A DNA stretch of 64,000 nt, taken from positions 62,001 through 126,000 of the forward strand of contig NZ_MDFM01000007.1 in assembly GCF_002939985.1 (NCBI RefSeq), written 5' to 3'. Every line of letters starts with the position of its first letter. The first letter of the stretch is position 1. The notes under the pieces are model-generated. The model made no database searches. It saw only the letters and a list, made by a program, of their open reading frames with translations, and had not been told where the DNA came from. The stretch is from Xanthomonas hortorum pv. cynarae. GTDB lineage: Bacteria; Pseudomonadota; Gammaproteobacteria; Xanthomonadales; Xanthomonadaceae. Positions 17,826 through 28,503 of the stretch are shown one piece after another. The position numbers were made by a program, and so were the translations under genes.

Positions 17826-20590
17826 GCCTGATCCTTTTCGACGCCATCGTCTGCGACAGCAGGTTCTTCCGCAACCGCCTGACGCGGCGGCGCCGGTGCC
17901 AGATAGCCCACCACGGTGCACAACAGGCCATAGGCCATGAATGAGCCGATGCCGAGCAAGTTGCCCAGATGCTGGCGATCGACCAGGACCAGCTTGGCCA
18001 ACACCAGACCCATCAACAACGCCCCACCCAGCCACAGCCCCCGCTGGCCGCGACGCGAGCCGATCACCCAGCCCAGCACGCCCAGCACGCTCCACACGAT
18101 GGTGAGGCTGGTCTGCGACAAGGTGGCATTGATCAAGGACCCATCCCACGCCACGCCACCCCAGTGATGCACGCTGTGCAAGGTGCTGCCGGTGATCAAC
18201 ACCCAGCCCAGCACGCCCAGCGCGGTCACACGCCAGCGTTGCAAGGCCAATGGTGCCCGCGTGGACCATGCCCAGCGCGCCAGCAAGGCAAGCACGGCCA
18301 GTTGCGCCAGCTCGGCCGGGTTGAGCACGGGCAGCCACGGCAATGGCGCGGCGCTCACCGGATCCAGCAACACGATCAACCAACCGATGCCCAGCACAGC
18401 GAACACACAGCTCAGCAAGGCGGTGCGCGCAGGGTCGAAGCTTGCCCCTTGCGGCCACGCCAGCCATGGCCAACGCAGCAGCCCCACGGCCGCCACCGCA
18501 AGCCAGGGCGCGGCGAGCAAAGCGCAGCGCCAGCCATTGGCGAGCACGAAGTCATCGGCCAACCAGGCCGCGCCCAACGACACCACCAACGGCCACAGCA
18601 GCCACCAGATGAACTGCGCGGCCACGGCGCCAGCACCATGCTGCATGCGCAGGCACCACAGCGCGCGTGCACCGGCCACGGCGAACGCCAGCCAGGCCAA
18701 CGCGCCCCAATGTGCGAACGGCTGGGTATGCGCATGGCTCTGCCACAGGGCCAGCGGCACGGTCAGCGCCAGCCCGGACATCACCGTCCACACCAACGCC
18801 GTTGCCGGGCGACGACGATGGACTTCGGCCGCCATCCACAGCGTAAGCGCCACAAAGCCCAGCAGCAGATCCGGTTCGCTGCGCAGATCGCCAGCAAAAC
18901 TGAAGATCTCGTGCACGCCGCAGAACGCCCACCAGCCCAGCCCCCACACGTACGCAACCAGCGCACGCCGTGGCTGCCCTGCATCGCGCAGGAACCAGGC
19001 ACTGGCGCAGCCGGCAATGGCAAGCAGCAAGGTGCTCATGCAGGTGGCATTGGCAATGGCCATCACGTCGTAACGCCACGCATCCACGCCGAAGGCGACG
19101 CCGACCGCCGCAAACAACTGCAGCGCCACACCGCTGAACTGCGAGATGCGTCGCTGCTGCCGCAAGCCCAGCCACAACAAACCCACCCCTTCGAGCGCGA
19201 ACACGCTGGCGGTGGCGCGCGCCGACAATGCCAACGGCACCGCCAGCGTCGCAAAACCCACCGCCAGCATCGCGTGCGCTTCGCCCAGCAAGCGCGTGGA
19301 GGCACGGCGCAGCAGCCAGCTCGCCAGACCTGCATACAGCACCGCCACGGCCAGCGCGCACAAGGCCAGCGGCAATCGATCGCCTTCCAATAGACGCGCC
19401 TGCAACGCAAAGGCCACCAGCGGTGTGCCGAACAACAGGCTGCCATCGATGACCTTGCCCGCGCTGCCATCGCCACGCCGCGCATGCAGCACCGGAATCG
19501 CCACATACATGGCGAAGAACAACAGCAGGAACGGTTCGGTACTGGCGAATTTTGCCGGGCTGTATTGCAGTGCGCCCCACAGCGTGCCGATGCCGAAGGT
19601 GAAGGCGAATCCGAGCAGATTCAGCACCCGCCACGGGCGCGTCCAGGCGATCGCCACAATGCCGGCGTTGAGCACGGCGTAATACGAAAACAGCGCAACA
19701 TGATTGCCGGTGCCGGTGGAGAGCCAGATCGGCGCGAGGAAGCCCGCCAACACACCGAGTACTGCCAGCGTGCGCGAATCCTGCACCACCGCCAGCACGC
19801 ACATGCCGGCAATCAGCACCACGCTGATCCCCATCGCCAGACCTGCGCCGAGCAACCCGTACAACTTGAAGGCCGCGAACACGGTCAACAACAACCCGCC
19901 GATGGCGCCGCCCTGCAAGGCCAATGCAAAGCCCGGCCGCTGCAGCCGCTGTTTCCAGCCGAATACCAGGCCGGCGAGCGCCAGCACGCTGATCCCGGCC
20001 AGCCGCAGCTCGACCGGCATGCGCATCCAACCCTGGTCGCTGGCGTACTTCAACAACGACGCCACACCGGCCAACAACACCAGCATGCCGACCTTGACCG
20101 GCACATTGCCTTCGGTGAACCAGCGCTTCACTGCGCCTGCGGTACGCGAGATCGGGCCGGGTTCGGATGGGATGTAGTGCGGTTGCTGCTGTGGCTCAGC
20201 CTGCGCAGGCGCAGTGGACGAAATCGGCGCATCGCCTGCGCTACGCGCTGCCGAAGACGCTGGAGCTTCTGCCGGCAATGATGGCGGCATCGTCACGACA
20301 GACACCGGTGCAGCTTGCAGGTCTGCTGCGCGAGGCGAGTCGGGCTCGCCAAATGTAGACACACCGACATCGGATGCGTCTTGCTGCGGCTCCCACGTCC
20401 TGAAAGGCGTTGGCATTGGGGTATGCACTGCTGCCGCATCCGCGGCCCCTGCCCCGACTCCGCTGGCCTGCCACTGCGCAAGCCGCTGCTCCAGTGAATC
20501 CACGCGTCGCCGCAACCCGGCAATCCACACCAGTGCGATCACCAATCCCACCGGCAACGCAAGCAGAAACAGCACTACCAGCCCGATCAT
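17822..20590 (-). CDS. DUF2339 large polytopic membrane protein
   Basis: A predicted protein of about 922 residues dominated by more than 20 hydrophobic helices. The start is taken at MIGLVVLFLLALPVGLVI (ATG at 20590, TTGGAAACG just upstream), giving one N-terminal helix, a short coiled segment (RRRVDSLEQRLAQWQ) and a Pro/Ala-rich linker of about 100 residues. The helical bundle then begins at WFTEGNVPVKVGMLVLLAGV (about 160-180), with FTEGNxxVKxG a hallmark of DUF2339. No catalytic motif was recognised. Coupled to the DUF3999 gene. Function is unknown. Confidence 0.88.
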   Translation of the reverse strand: MIGLVVLFLLALPVGLVIALVWIAGLRRRVDSLEQRLAQWQASGVGAGAADAAAVHTPMPTPFRTWEPQQDASDVGVSTFGEPDSPRAADLQAAPVSVVTMPPSLPAEAPASSAARSAGDAPISSTAPAQAEPQQQPHYIPSEPGPISRTAGAVKRWFTEGNVPVKVGMLVLLAGVASLLKYASDQGWMRMPVELRLAGISVLALAGLVFGWKQRLQRPGFALALQGGAIGGLLLTVFAAFKLYGLLGAGLAMGISVVLIAGMCVLAVVQDSRTLAVLGVLAGFLAPIWLSTGTGNHVALFSYYAVLNAGIVAIAWTRPWRVLNLLGFAFTFGIGTLWGALQYSPAKFASTEPFLLLFFAMYVAIPVLHARRGDGSAGKVIDGSLLFGTPLVAFALQARLLEGDRLPLALCALAVAVLYAGLASWLLRRASTRLLGEAHAMLAVGFATLAVPLALSARATASVFALEGVGLLWLGLRQQRRISQFSGVALQLFAAVGVAFGVDAWRYDVMAIANATCMSTLLLAIAGCASAWFLRDAGQPRRALVAYVWGLGWWAFCGVHEIFSFAGDLRSEPDLLLGFVALTLWMAAEVHRRRPATALVWTVMSGLALTVPLALWQSHAHTQPFAHWGALAWLAFAVAGARALWCLRMQHGAGAVAAQFIWWLLWPLVVSLGAAWLADDFVLANGWRCALLAAPWLAVAAVGLLRWPWLAWPQGASFDPARTALLSCVFAVLGIGWLIVLLDPVSAAPLPWLPVLNPAELAQLAVLALLARWAWSTRAPLALQRWRVTALGVLGWVLITGSTLHSVHHWGGVAWDGSLINATLSQTSLTIVWSVLGVLGWVIGSRRGQRGLWLGGALLMGLVLAKLVLVDRQHLGNLLGIGSFMAYGLLCTVVGYLAPAPPRQAVAEEPAVADDGVEKDQA

Positions 20591-20748
20591 CGTTTCCAAC
20601 GCAGCAACCCCCTGAGTCGGCATCCGGCCGAATGCGCGAACCATACAGGCTCAGGACGCGTCTGGGCAGCCAAGCCGGGGGGAAAGCCCTGCAACGCGAT
20701 GACGTCAGCAGCTCCGGGACGCAATGGCTGCACGTACGCAAGCGCGCC

Positions 20749-20779
20749 AAAAAAAACGCCCGGAGAACCGGGCGTTTCA
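20749..20779 (-). terminator. Terminator of the BamE/OmlA-like gene
   Basis: AAACGCCCGG and CCGGGCGTTT pair around AGAA (about 20754-20777), with an A-run on the left (20749-20756) that reads as a U-run on the minus strand. It begins a few bases after the stop of the gene ending at 20783. Confidence 0.85.
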
Positions 20780-20782
20780 AAC

Positions 20783-21253
20783 TTATTCGCGGTAGCCGCT
20801 GTCGTTCTTGTTATGGATGATCCAGATCAAGTTGCCGCCGGTATCCATCGACTTGCCAGCGAAGACCAGACGGCCCTGGCCCTTGTAGGCCATCTCGTAC
20901 CGGTAACGGTCGCCGCCGAAGAAAAACGGAATGAACGCCTTGCCAGTCACGTACGAACCCTGGTCATTCGGCTGCCCGATCAGATCGGTCACCTGCTTCA
21001 TCGGCATGCCGATCTGCAACTGGGTGAACTTGCTGCCCGGCGCAGGCTTGCCGGTGATCTCGCCTTCGTAATCGTTGACGCCCTTGACGGTCTCACCGTA
21101 GCCCGCCTCGACATCGGAAGACTTGATCACTTCACCATCGGCATTCATCCAGGCCGGCGTACCGCTCTGCTTTTTCGCCGCCCAGCTGTTCAACGGAGCC
21201 GAAACCGCAATCACCACACCGAGCGCCAATGCGCCCGCCAGAAATTTATTCAT
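20783..21253 (-). CDS. Secreted protein with SmpA/OmlA (BamE-like) domain
   Basis: A 156-residue exported protein. The start at MNKFLAGALALGVVIAVSAP (21253) gives a signal peptide cut near NSWA-AKK. There is no lipobox Cys, so it is probably soluble periplasmic rather than a lipoprotein. The C-terminal half (FTQLQIGMPMKQVTDLIGQP to the RLVFAG end) has the pattern of the BamE/SmpA fold: a G-M-x(2-3)-V-x-x-L-G-x-P helix turn followed by strands. The N-terminal 40 residues after the signal are unlike BamE. Function is unknown; an envelope-stability role is inferred from fold only. Confidence 0.75.
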   Translation of the reverse strand: MNKFLAGALALGVVIAVSAPLNSWAAKKQSGTPAWMNADGEVIKSSDVEAGYGETVKGVNDYEGEITGKPAPGSKFTQLQIGMPMKQVTDLIGQPNDQGSYVTGKAFIPFFFGGDRYRYEMAYKGQGRLVFAGKSMDTGGNLIWIIHNKNDSGYRE

Positions 21254-21413
21254 CGTTATGTTCTCTCGATCCATGGAGTTCCCCGATCCTTCGTACACGA
21301 CACGGGAACGGCCGCCGTGCGCGCAAATTAGCGCACGTGAGCCTCTCAAAGTCCACATCTTGTACTGGCGACGAAGCGGTGACGGCGCATGTCCACATCA
21401 CATTCCGACAGAC

Positions 21414-21446
21414 AAAAAACGAAAGGCCCCGGCATGCCGGGGCCTT
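21414..21446 (-). terminator. Terminator of gapA
   Basis: AAGGCCCCGGCA/TGCCGGGGCCTT forms a perfect 24-nt palindrome (21423-21446), with an A-run at 21414-21419 that is a U-run on the minus strand. It lies 25 bp after the gapA stop. Confidence 0.85.
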
Positions 21447-21470
21447 CAACGCGTCGCCTGAGCGCGCGAT

Positions 21471-23051
<1,581 letters not shown>

Positions 23052-23564
23052 ATGCGTCGCACCCTTCTCTCTCTGGTTCTGGCTCTGGCCGCCACCCCGG
23101 CGCTGGCTGGCGGCGTGATGCATTACACCGAAAAGGCAACGCTGCCCGCCGATGGCGAAGCGCGCGAAGTGGCTGCACTGTTCGACACCTGGAACGCGGC
23201 GCTGGCCACCGGCAACCCGCACAAGGTTGCCGATCTGTACGCACCGGACGGTGTGCTGCTGCCGACCGTCTCCAACGAAGTGCGCGCTTCGCGGGCGCAG
23301 ATCGAAAAGTACTTCGAGATGTTCCTGACCAAGAAGCCGCAGGGCGTCGTCAACTACCGCACCGTGCGCGTACTCGATGAAGACAGCGCAGTGGATGCCG
23401 GCGTCTACACCTTCACGCTGACCGACAAGGACGGCAAGAAGAGCAAGGTGCAGGCGCGCTACACCTTCGTGTACGAAAAGCGCGACGACAAGTGGCTGAT
23501 CATCAACCACCACAGCTCGGCGATGCCGGAAGTGGATGCGCCCAAGGTCGCCAAGGTCAAGTAA
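23052..23564 (+). CDS. SgcJ/EcaC family (SnoaL-like) secreted protein
   Basis: A 170-residue exported protein with signal peptide MRRTLLSLVLALAATPALA-GG. The mature part is a cystatin-like alpha+beta domain of the SnoaL/DUF4440 type: EVAALFDTWNAALATGNPHK (helix one), VADLYAPDGVLLPTVSNEVR, then YRTVRVLDEDSAVDAGVYTF and VQARYTFVYEKRDDKWLIIN. The W-N-A-A-L-A-T-G-x-P and Y-A-x-D-G-V-L-L-P motifs fit the SgcJ/EcaC group. Members often lack a known reaction; many bind small ligands. The ribosome site is GGAG. The C-terminus is Lys/Val-rich (PKVAKVK). Confidence 0.82.
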   Translation: MRRTLLSLVLALAATPALAGGVMHYTEKATLPADGEAREVAALFDTWNAALATGNPHKVADLYAPDGVLLPTVSNEVRASRAQIEKYFEMFLTKKPQGVVNYRTVRVLDEDSAVDAGVYTFTLTDKDGKKSKVQARYTFVYEKRDDKWLIINHHSSAMPEVDAPKVAKVK

Positions 23565-23854
23565 GTGCTCGATCCCTGCAGCCATCCGCTCGCTGCCCGC
23601 TCCATCGCGCCTGGCGCAAGCGTCGGCGTTCCTACCCCGCTGCCGCTTGCGCCAGGCGCATCGCGTTGCACCTCAGACGCGATGCGCCGGTGCGATCACC
23701 GCCACGGCGCGCACCGCTGTTGTCAATGCCAGCTCCTGCTCACACCGCTGCTTGACCTACAGCGTCATCGCGCCAACGGATTGATCAGGATCAAGGCAGC
23801 CCTCGGGCAAACCCACAAGACTTACTCCATCTTCTGCACACAACGAGAATTTCT
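23565..23854. other. Intergenic region with a long inverted repeat
   Basis: A 290-bp spacer between the SnoaL-like and ompW genes. It contains the inverted repeat at 23607-23659, and no gene was recognised. Confidence 0.4.
23607..23659. repeat. Perfect 16-bp inverted repeat
   Basis: GCGCCTGGCGCAAGCG (23607-23622) and its exact reverse complement (23644-23659) flank a 21-base loop, 40 bp after a gene end. There is no U-run, so it may be an mRNA 3' stem or a regulator site. Confidence 0.7.
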
Positions 23855-24478
23855 ATGCGCATGCGCTCTACCCTTCTGCTCGCCGGCCTGGCCGCCAGCT
23901 TTGCCAGCGTCCCCGCATTGGCTCAATCCAAAGGCGACTGGACGGTTGCCGTCGGCGCCCACCAGGTCGCGCCCAAATCCGATAACGGCCGTCTGGTCGG
24001 CGGCACGCTCGAAGCAGACGTCGGCAAGGACATCAAGCCGACCTTCACTGCGGAATACTTCATCGCCGACAACCTGGGCATCGAAGTTCTGGCTGCGCTG
24101 CCGTTCGAGCACGACATCGCGCTCCGCGGCATGGGGCGCGTCGGCAGCACCAAGCATCTGCCGCCGGTGATTTCGCTGCAGTACCACTTCAACAGCCAGG
24201 GCAAGCTCTCGCCGTTCGTTGGCGCGGGTATCAATTACACCCGTTTCTTCAGCACCGACACCCGCGGCGCACTGGCCGGCAGCGATCTGGAACTGGAAGA
24301 TTCCTGGGGCCTGGCCCTGCATGCAGGCGTGGACTACAAGCTCAGCGACCGCGGCGCCCTGCGCGTGAACCTGCGTTGGATCGATATCGACACCGAAGCC
24401 AGCCTCGATGGCAACCGCATCGGCACGGTCAACATCGACCCGCTGGTCTATGGCGTGGCGTACGTGCACCGGTTCTGA
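23855..24478 (+). CDS. OmpW-family outer-membrane protein (first copy)
   Basis: A 207-residue eight-stranded beta-barrel of the OmpW type, which forms a small hydrophobic channel. Signal peptide MRMRSTLLLAGLAASFASVPALAQ. Typical features are GDWTVAVGAHQVAPKSDNG, AEYFIADNLGIEVLAALPFEHDI, LPPVISLQYHFNSQGKLSPF and GAGINYTRFFST, and it ends YGVAYVHRF with a terminal Phe for barrel assembly. A closely related paralogue follows 116 bp downstream, apparently a tandem duplication. No obvious regulator site was found. Confidence 0.9.
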   Translation: MRMRSTLLLAGLAASFASVPALAQSKGDWTVAVGAHQVAPKSDNGRLVGGTLEADVGKDIKPTFTAEYFIADNLGIEVLAALPFEHDIALRGMGRVGSTKHLPPVISLQYHFNSQGKLSPFVGAGINYTRFFSTDTRGALAGSDLELEDSWGLALHAGVDYKLSDRGALRVNLRWIDIDTEASLDGNRIGTVNIDPLVYGVAYVHRF

Positions 24479-24594
24479 TCCACTGCGTGGGCGGTGCATC
24501 TCTGGCACACTGGGCGTCCAGGGACGTGCATCCACCGCCGGAGTTGCGGACAGGTTGGTCACGTCGACCGCCTGTCCGACCTACCGGGGATTCC

Positions 24595-25209
24595 ATGAGC
24601 ATGCTGATCCGTACCGCCCTCGCCATCGCACTGGCCGCTTCGGCCACACCCGCCCTTGCACAGTCGGCCGGCCACTGGACGACCGGCTACGGTGCCGGCT
24701 ATGTCTCGCCCAAATCCGACAGCGGCACCTTCGGCGGCACACGTGCCGAGATCAAGGGCGCACCGGCGCTGTCGTTCACCTACGAATACTTCATCCGCAA
24801 CAATCTCGGCATCGAGGTGCACGCTGCCGTGTCGGGCAAGCACGATCTGGAACTCGACGGTATCGGCAAGGTGGGGAGCTACTGGTCGGTGCCGCCGAGC
24901 GTGCTATTGCAGTACCACATCAACGGCTACGGCACGGTCTCGCCGTTCGTGGGTGTGGGCATCAACTACACCACCTTTCTCGGTGAAGACGTCGATGATG
25001 CATTCGGCAATGGCGATCTGAGCTTCGACGATTCGGTGGGTGCCACCGCGCACGTCGGCGTGGACTTCATCTTCAGCGACCGCAGCGGCTTGCGCGTGGA
25101 TGCGCGCTGGACCGGCTCGCAAAGCAACGTCGACTTCAACGGCGCGCGGCTGGGCAAGGCGAAGATCGATCCGCTGACCTATGGCGTGTCCTACCTGGTG
25201 TACTTCTGA
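24595..25209 (+). CDS. OmpW-family outer-membrane protein (second copy)
   Basis: A 204-residue OmpW-type barrel. The ATG at 24595 (GGGGATTCC upstream) starts the signal peptide MSMLIRTALAIALAASATPALAQ. The same landmarks appear as in the first copy: GYGAGYVSPKSDSGTFGG, YEYFIRNNLGIEVHAAVSGK, PPSVLLQYHINGYGTVSPF, GVGINYTTFLGED and the ending YGVSYLVYF. The barrel-facing motifs agree while loops differ, so the duplication is not recent. A hairpin GCCACG/CGTGGC (25223-25240) after the stop may terminate transcription. Confidence 0.9.
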   Translation: MSMLIRTALAIALAASATPALAQSAGHWTTGYGAGYVSPKSDSGTFGGTRAEIKGAPALSFTYEYFIRNNLGIEVHAAVSGKHDLELDGIGKVGSYWSVPPSVLLQYHINGYGTVSPFVGVGINYTTFLGEDVDDAFGNGDLSFDDSVGATAHVGVDFIFSDRSGLRVDARWTGSQSNVDFNGARLGKAKIDPLTYGVSYLVYF

Positions 25210-25222
25210 TCGTATTGCAGAC

Positions 25223-25240
25223 GCCACGCTGAGGCGTGGC
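25223..25240 (+). terminator. Hairpin after the second ompW gene
   Basis: GCCACG pairs with CGTGGC around CTGAGG, 13 bases after the stop. There is no U-run, so it is a weak candidate. A second hairpin of GGCCGTC/GGACGGCC (about 25238-25261) follows immediately. Confidence 0.35.
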
Positions 25241-25297
25241 CGTCGTGCGACCGGGACGGCCATCAAACCGTCCCAAAGCGATGCGTACAATTACGGG

Positions 25298-26110
25298 ATG
25301 AAGACTTTCTCCCCTTATGTTGTCGTTCTTGCTGCCGCCGTTGCGGCACTCCAGCCCATCGCCGCATTCGCCTGGGGCCCGCAGGGTCACCGCTTGGTGG
25401 CGCGCGTTGCAGAAACCGAACTGACGCCGCAAGCGCGTGCGCAGGTGGCGCAATTGCTCGCAGGCGAGTCGAATCCGAGCCTGGCCGGGGTCGCGACCTG
25501 GGCCGATGAACTGCGCGAACACGATCCGGATCTGGGCAAGCGCTCCGGGCCCTGGCATTACGTCAACCTGGGCGAACACGAGTGCGGCTACGTGCCGGCG
25601 CGCGACTGCCCGGATGGCAATTGCGTGATCGCCGCGCTCGAGCAGCAAACCGCGTTGCTTGCCGATCGCAGCCAGCCGTTGGACGTGCGTCGGCAGGCAT
25701 TGAAGTTCGTGGTGCATTTTGTCGGCGACATCCATCAGCCCATGCATGCCGGCTACGCGCACGACAAGGGCGGCAACACGTTCCAGCTGCAGGTCGATGG
25801 CAAGGGCAGCAACCTGCATGCGCTGTGGGACAGCGGCATGCTCAACGACAGCCACCTCAGCGACGATGCGTATCTGCCACGTCTGCTGGCGTTGCCGGCT
25901 GCAGCTGCAATGTCTCCGGCGCTGCCGCCGCCCGCTGCTGCCTGGGCGCAGGCGTCGTGCAAGATCGCGATCACGCCGGGCGTGTATCCGAGCGAGCATG
26001 TAGTGCCGGATAACTACATCGCTACCTATCGTCCGATCGCCGAGACGCAATTGCGGCTTGCCGGCGACCGACTCGCCGCCGTGCTCAATGCGGCGCTGGC
26101 CGCCCCCTGA
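25298..26110 (+). CDS. Secreted S1/P1-type nuclease
   Basis: A 270-residue exported zinc nuclease. The ATG at 25298 gives the signal peptide KTFSPYVVVLAAAVAALQPI and a predicted cleavage before WGPQGHRL. In this family the mature N-terminal Trp and the following His bind Zn, and both are present (AWGPQGHRLVARVAE). The remaining Zn ligands lie in WADELR, WHYVNLGE, VVHFVGDIHQPMHAGY (H-x3-D-x-H) and NLHALWDSGM (H-x3-D). The enzymes cleave single-stranded DNA/RNA and 3'-nucleotides in the periplasm or outside, scavenging phosphate. It is closely followed by the metallohydrolase gene. Confidence 0.9.
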   Translation: MKTFSPYVVVLAAAVAALQPIAAFAWGPQGHRLVARVAETELTPQARAQVAQLLAGESNPSLAGVATWADELREHDPDLGKRSGPWHYVNLGEHECGYVPARDCPDGNCVIAALEQQTALLADRSQPLDVRRQALKFVVHFVGDIHQPMHAGYAHDKGGNTFQLQVDGKGSNLHALWDSGMLNDSHLSDDAYLPRLLALPAAAAMSPALPPPAAAWAQASCKIAITPGVYPSEHVVPDNYIATYRPIAETQLRLAGDRLAAVLNAALAAP

Positions 26111-26123
26111 GATGGAGACGCCG

Positions 26124-26948
26124 ATGCAGCCCGAAGTCCTTGCGTTCTTCCACGCCGACAGCAACACCTTCACCTATGTGGTCGCCGATGCGGCAACCGG
26201 TGCAGCGGCGGTGATCGACCCGGCGCTGGACTATGCGGCCGACACCGGCGAGGTCAGGACGCACGCCGCGCAGGGCATCGTCGATGCCATCGCCGAACAC
26301 GGCTGGCAGGTGCACTGGCTGCTGGAAACCCATGCGCATGCCGATCACCTGTCTGCCGCGCAATGGCTCAAACAACACTGGCCACAAGCGCGCATCGGCA
26401 TCGGCGAAGGCATTCGGGATGTGCAACAGACGCTTGCGCCCCATTACGCATTGCCGGAAGGTTTTCGCGCCGATGGCTCGCAGTTCGATCACCTGTTCGC
26501 CGATGACGAACGCTTCCGGCTCGGCAGCATCCAGGCGCGCGTCATCGCGGTGCCCGGGCATACCAGCGACAGCATTGCGTATCTGATCGGCGATGCGCTG
26601 TTTCCCGGCGATTCGTTGTTCATGCCCGACGCGGGCACGGCGCGCTGCGATTTTCCCGGTGGCGATGCGCGGCAATTGTTTGCCTCGATCCAGCGCCTGT
26701 ATGCGCTGCCGGAAGACACGCGTGTGTTCGTCTGCCACGACTACGGCCCAGGCGGTCGCGCTGTGGCGCATCAGACCAGCATTGGCGAACAGCGGCGCCG
26801 CAATATCCATGTGCGCGATGGCGTCGAGATCGAGGCGTTCGTGGCGCAGCGGCAGGCGCGCGATGCCACCTTGCCCGAGCCCAAGCTGATCCGGCCGGCA
26901 CTGCAGGCCAATCTCCAGGCTGGCCGACGCGGTGGCGTGGTTCGGTAA
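26124..26948 (+). CDS. Metallo-beta-lactamase-fold hydrolase, persulfide dioxygenase/Blh-like
   Basis: A 274-residue MBL-fold enzyme. The ATG at 26124 is preferred because GGAG lies six bases upstream; METPM at 26112 is the alternative. The metal site is THAHADH (LLETHAHADHLSAA), PGHT (AVPGHTSDS), LFPGDSLFMPDAGTARCDFP and VCHDYGP. The short GTARCDFPGG element is typical of the ETHE1/persulfide dioxygenase and Blh group, which oxidises glutathione persulfide and takes part in sulfide detoxification. No rhodanese or BigR-type regulator is next to it. It starts 13 bp after the nuclease and may be co-transcribed. Confidence 0.85.
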   Translation: MQPEVLAFFHADSNTFTYVVADAATGAAAVIDPALDYAADTGEVRTHAAQGIVDAIAEHGWQVHWLLETHAHADHLSAAQWLKQHWPQARIGIGEGIRDVQQTLAPHYALPEGFRADGSQFDHLFADDERFRLGSIQARVIAVPGHTSDSIAYLIGDALFPGDSLFMPDAGTARCDFPGGDARQLFASIQRLYALPEDTRVFVCHDYGPGGRAVAHQTSIGEQRRRNIHVRDGVEIEAFVAQRQARDATLPEPKLIRPALQANLQAGRRGGVVR

Positions 26949-27024
26949 CGTTCCAGTGTGGTCGCCACGCGGCGCACGGGGTGCAACCGCTATGATCGGT
27001 CTCTGACCCTGCTGGAGCTTACCC

Positions 27025-27801
27025 ATGCGCACGATCGGTTTTTGGCAGCGCGCGTTCTGCGTGCTGGTGCTCGCCCTGCCCGTCCTGGCCACTGCGCAGA
27101 CTGCACCGGTGACGGTGTTTGCCGCAGCAAGCCTGAAGGAATCCATGGACGAGGCCGCAGCCGCTTACGAAAAGGCGACCGGCACGCCGGTACGCGTGTC
27201 GTATGCCGCCAGCTCCGCACTGGCGCGCCAGATCGAGCAAGGCGCACCGGCAGACGTGTTCTTCTCGGCCGATCTGGAATGGATGGATTATCTGCAGCAG
27301 CGCGGCCTGGTGCTGCCGGCGCAGCGCCACAACCTGCTCGGCAATACGCTGGTGTTGATCGCCCCGGCCACCAGCAAGCTGCGCGTGGACCCGAGCAAAC
27401 CTGGCGAGATTGCCAAGGCGCTCGGCGACAGCGGCCGGTTGGCGGTTGGCCAGACCACCAGCGTGCCGGCCGGCAAATACGCCGCCGCATCGCTGCGCAA
27501 ACTCGGCCAGTGGGACGGTTTGAGCAACCGCCTGGCCGAGTCGGAAAGCGTGCGTGCGGCGCTGATGCTGGTCTCGCGTGGCGAGGCGCCGCTGGGCATC
27601 GTGTACGGCTCTGACGCACGCGCCGACCCCAAGGTACGCGTGGTCGCCACGTTCCCCGACGACAGCCACGATGCGATCGTGTATCCGGTCGCTGCGTTGA
27701 AGAACAGCAGCAATCCCGACACCGTCAAGTTCGTGCAATGGCTGAGCAGCAAGCCGGCCAAGGCGATCTTCACCCGCCGCGGTTTTTCGTTGACCGATTG
27801 A
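27025..27801 (+). CDS. modA: Molybdate ABC transporter, periplasmic binding protein
   Basis: A 258-residue type II periplasmic binding protein for molybdate/tungstate. Signal peptide ends [13 protein letters not shown]. Family motifs are [17 protein letters not shown] (29-45), [47 protein letters not shown] and [20 protein letters not shown]. These provide the Ser, Ser and main-chain contacts to the oxyanion; the late LGIVYGSDA covers the last ligand contact. First gene of modABC, with modB 10 bases downstream. No mod-box or molybdenum-cofactor riboswitch was recognised upstream. Confidence 0.95.
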   Translation: MRTIGFWQRAFCVLVLALPVLATAQTAPVTVFAAASLKESMDEAAAAYEKATGTPVRVSYAASSALARQIEQGAPADVFFSADLEWMDYLQQRGLVLPAQRHNLLGNTLVLIAPATSKLRVDPSKPGEIAKALGDSGRLAVGQTTSVPAGKYAAASLRKLGQWDGLSNRLAESESVRAALMLVSRGEAPLGIVYGSDARADPKVRVVATFPDDSHDAIVYPVAALKNSSNPDTVKFVQWLSSKPAKAIFTRRGFSLTD

Positions 27802-27810
27802 GGCGCGCCG

Positions 27811-28503
27811 TTGTCGATGTTCACCCCGCAAGAGCTGACCGCGATCGGCTTGAGTCTCAAGGTCGCGATCGTTGCCGCCATCGCCAGCCTGCCGCCGGGT
27901 ATTGCCTGCGGTTGGTTGCTGGCGCGGCGGCGCTTTCCGGGCAAGGCCCTGTTGGACGCGTTGCTGCACTTGCCCTTGGTGATGCCGCCGGTGGTCACCG
28001 GCTACGCGCTGCTGGTGGTGCTGGGCACGCAGGGGCCGGTCGGTAGCTGGCTGCTGGAGTACTTCGGTGTGCAGTTCGCGTTCCGTTGGACCGGCGCGGC
28101 GCTGGCATGCGCGGTGATGGGCTTTCCATTGATGGTGCGCGCCATTCGCCTGTCCATCGAAGCCACAGACCGCCGCCTGGAAGCCGCCGCTGCCACGCTC
28201 GGCGCCGGTCCGTGGCGGGTGTTCTTCAGCATCACCTTGCCGCTGGCCTGGCCGGGTCTGGTCGCTGGCACGGTGCTGGCCTTCGCCAAGGCCTTGGGCG
28301 AGTTCGGCGCCACCATCACCTTCGTCTCCAATATCCCTGGCGAAACCCAGACCTTGTCGTCGGCCATCTACGGCTTGATGCAGGTGCCGGGCATGGAATC
28401 GGGCGTGTGGCGGCTGGCCGGAGTTGCATTGGCGATCTCGCTGGCGGCGCTGCTGTTGTCCGAGTGGCTGGTGCGCAGGCCGCATCCGCGTGAGGAAGAC
28501 TGA
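27811..28503 (+). CDS. modB: Molybdate ABC transporter, permease
   Basis: A 230-residue inner-membrane permease with about five helices (for example LSLKVAIVAAIASLPPGIA and LHLPLVMPPVVTGYALLVVL). It carries the EAA loop that docks on ModC: RLEAAAATLGAGPWRVFFSI (about 131-150), followed by TLPLAWPGLVAGTVLAFAKA and FGATITFVSNIPGET. The TTG at 27811 has GAGG seven bases upstream; the ATG at 27817 is the alternative. Its stop shares a base with the modC start (TGATG). Confidence 0.94.
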   Translation: MSMFTPQELTAIGLSLKVAIVAAIASLPPGIACGWLLARRRFPGKALLDALLHLPLVMPPVVTGYALLVVLGTQGPVGSWLLEYFGVQFAFRWTGAALACAVMGFPLMVRAIRLSIEATDRRLEAAAATLGAGPWRVFFSITLPLAWPGLVAGTVLAFAKALGEFGATITFVSNIPGETQTLSSAIYGLMQVPGMESGVWRLAGVALAISLAALLLSEWLVRRPHPREED

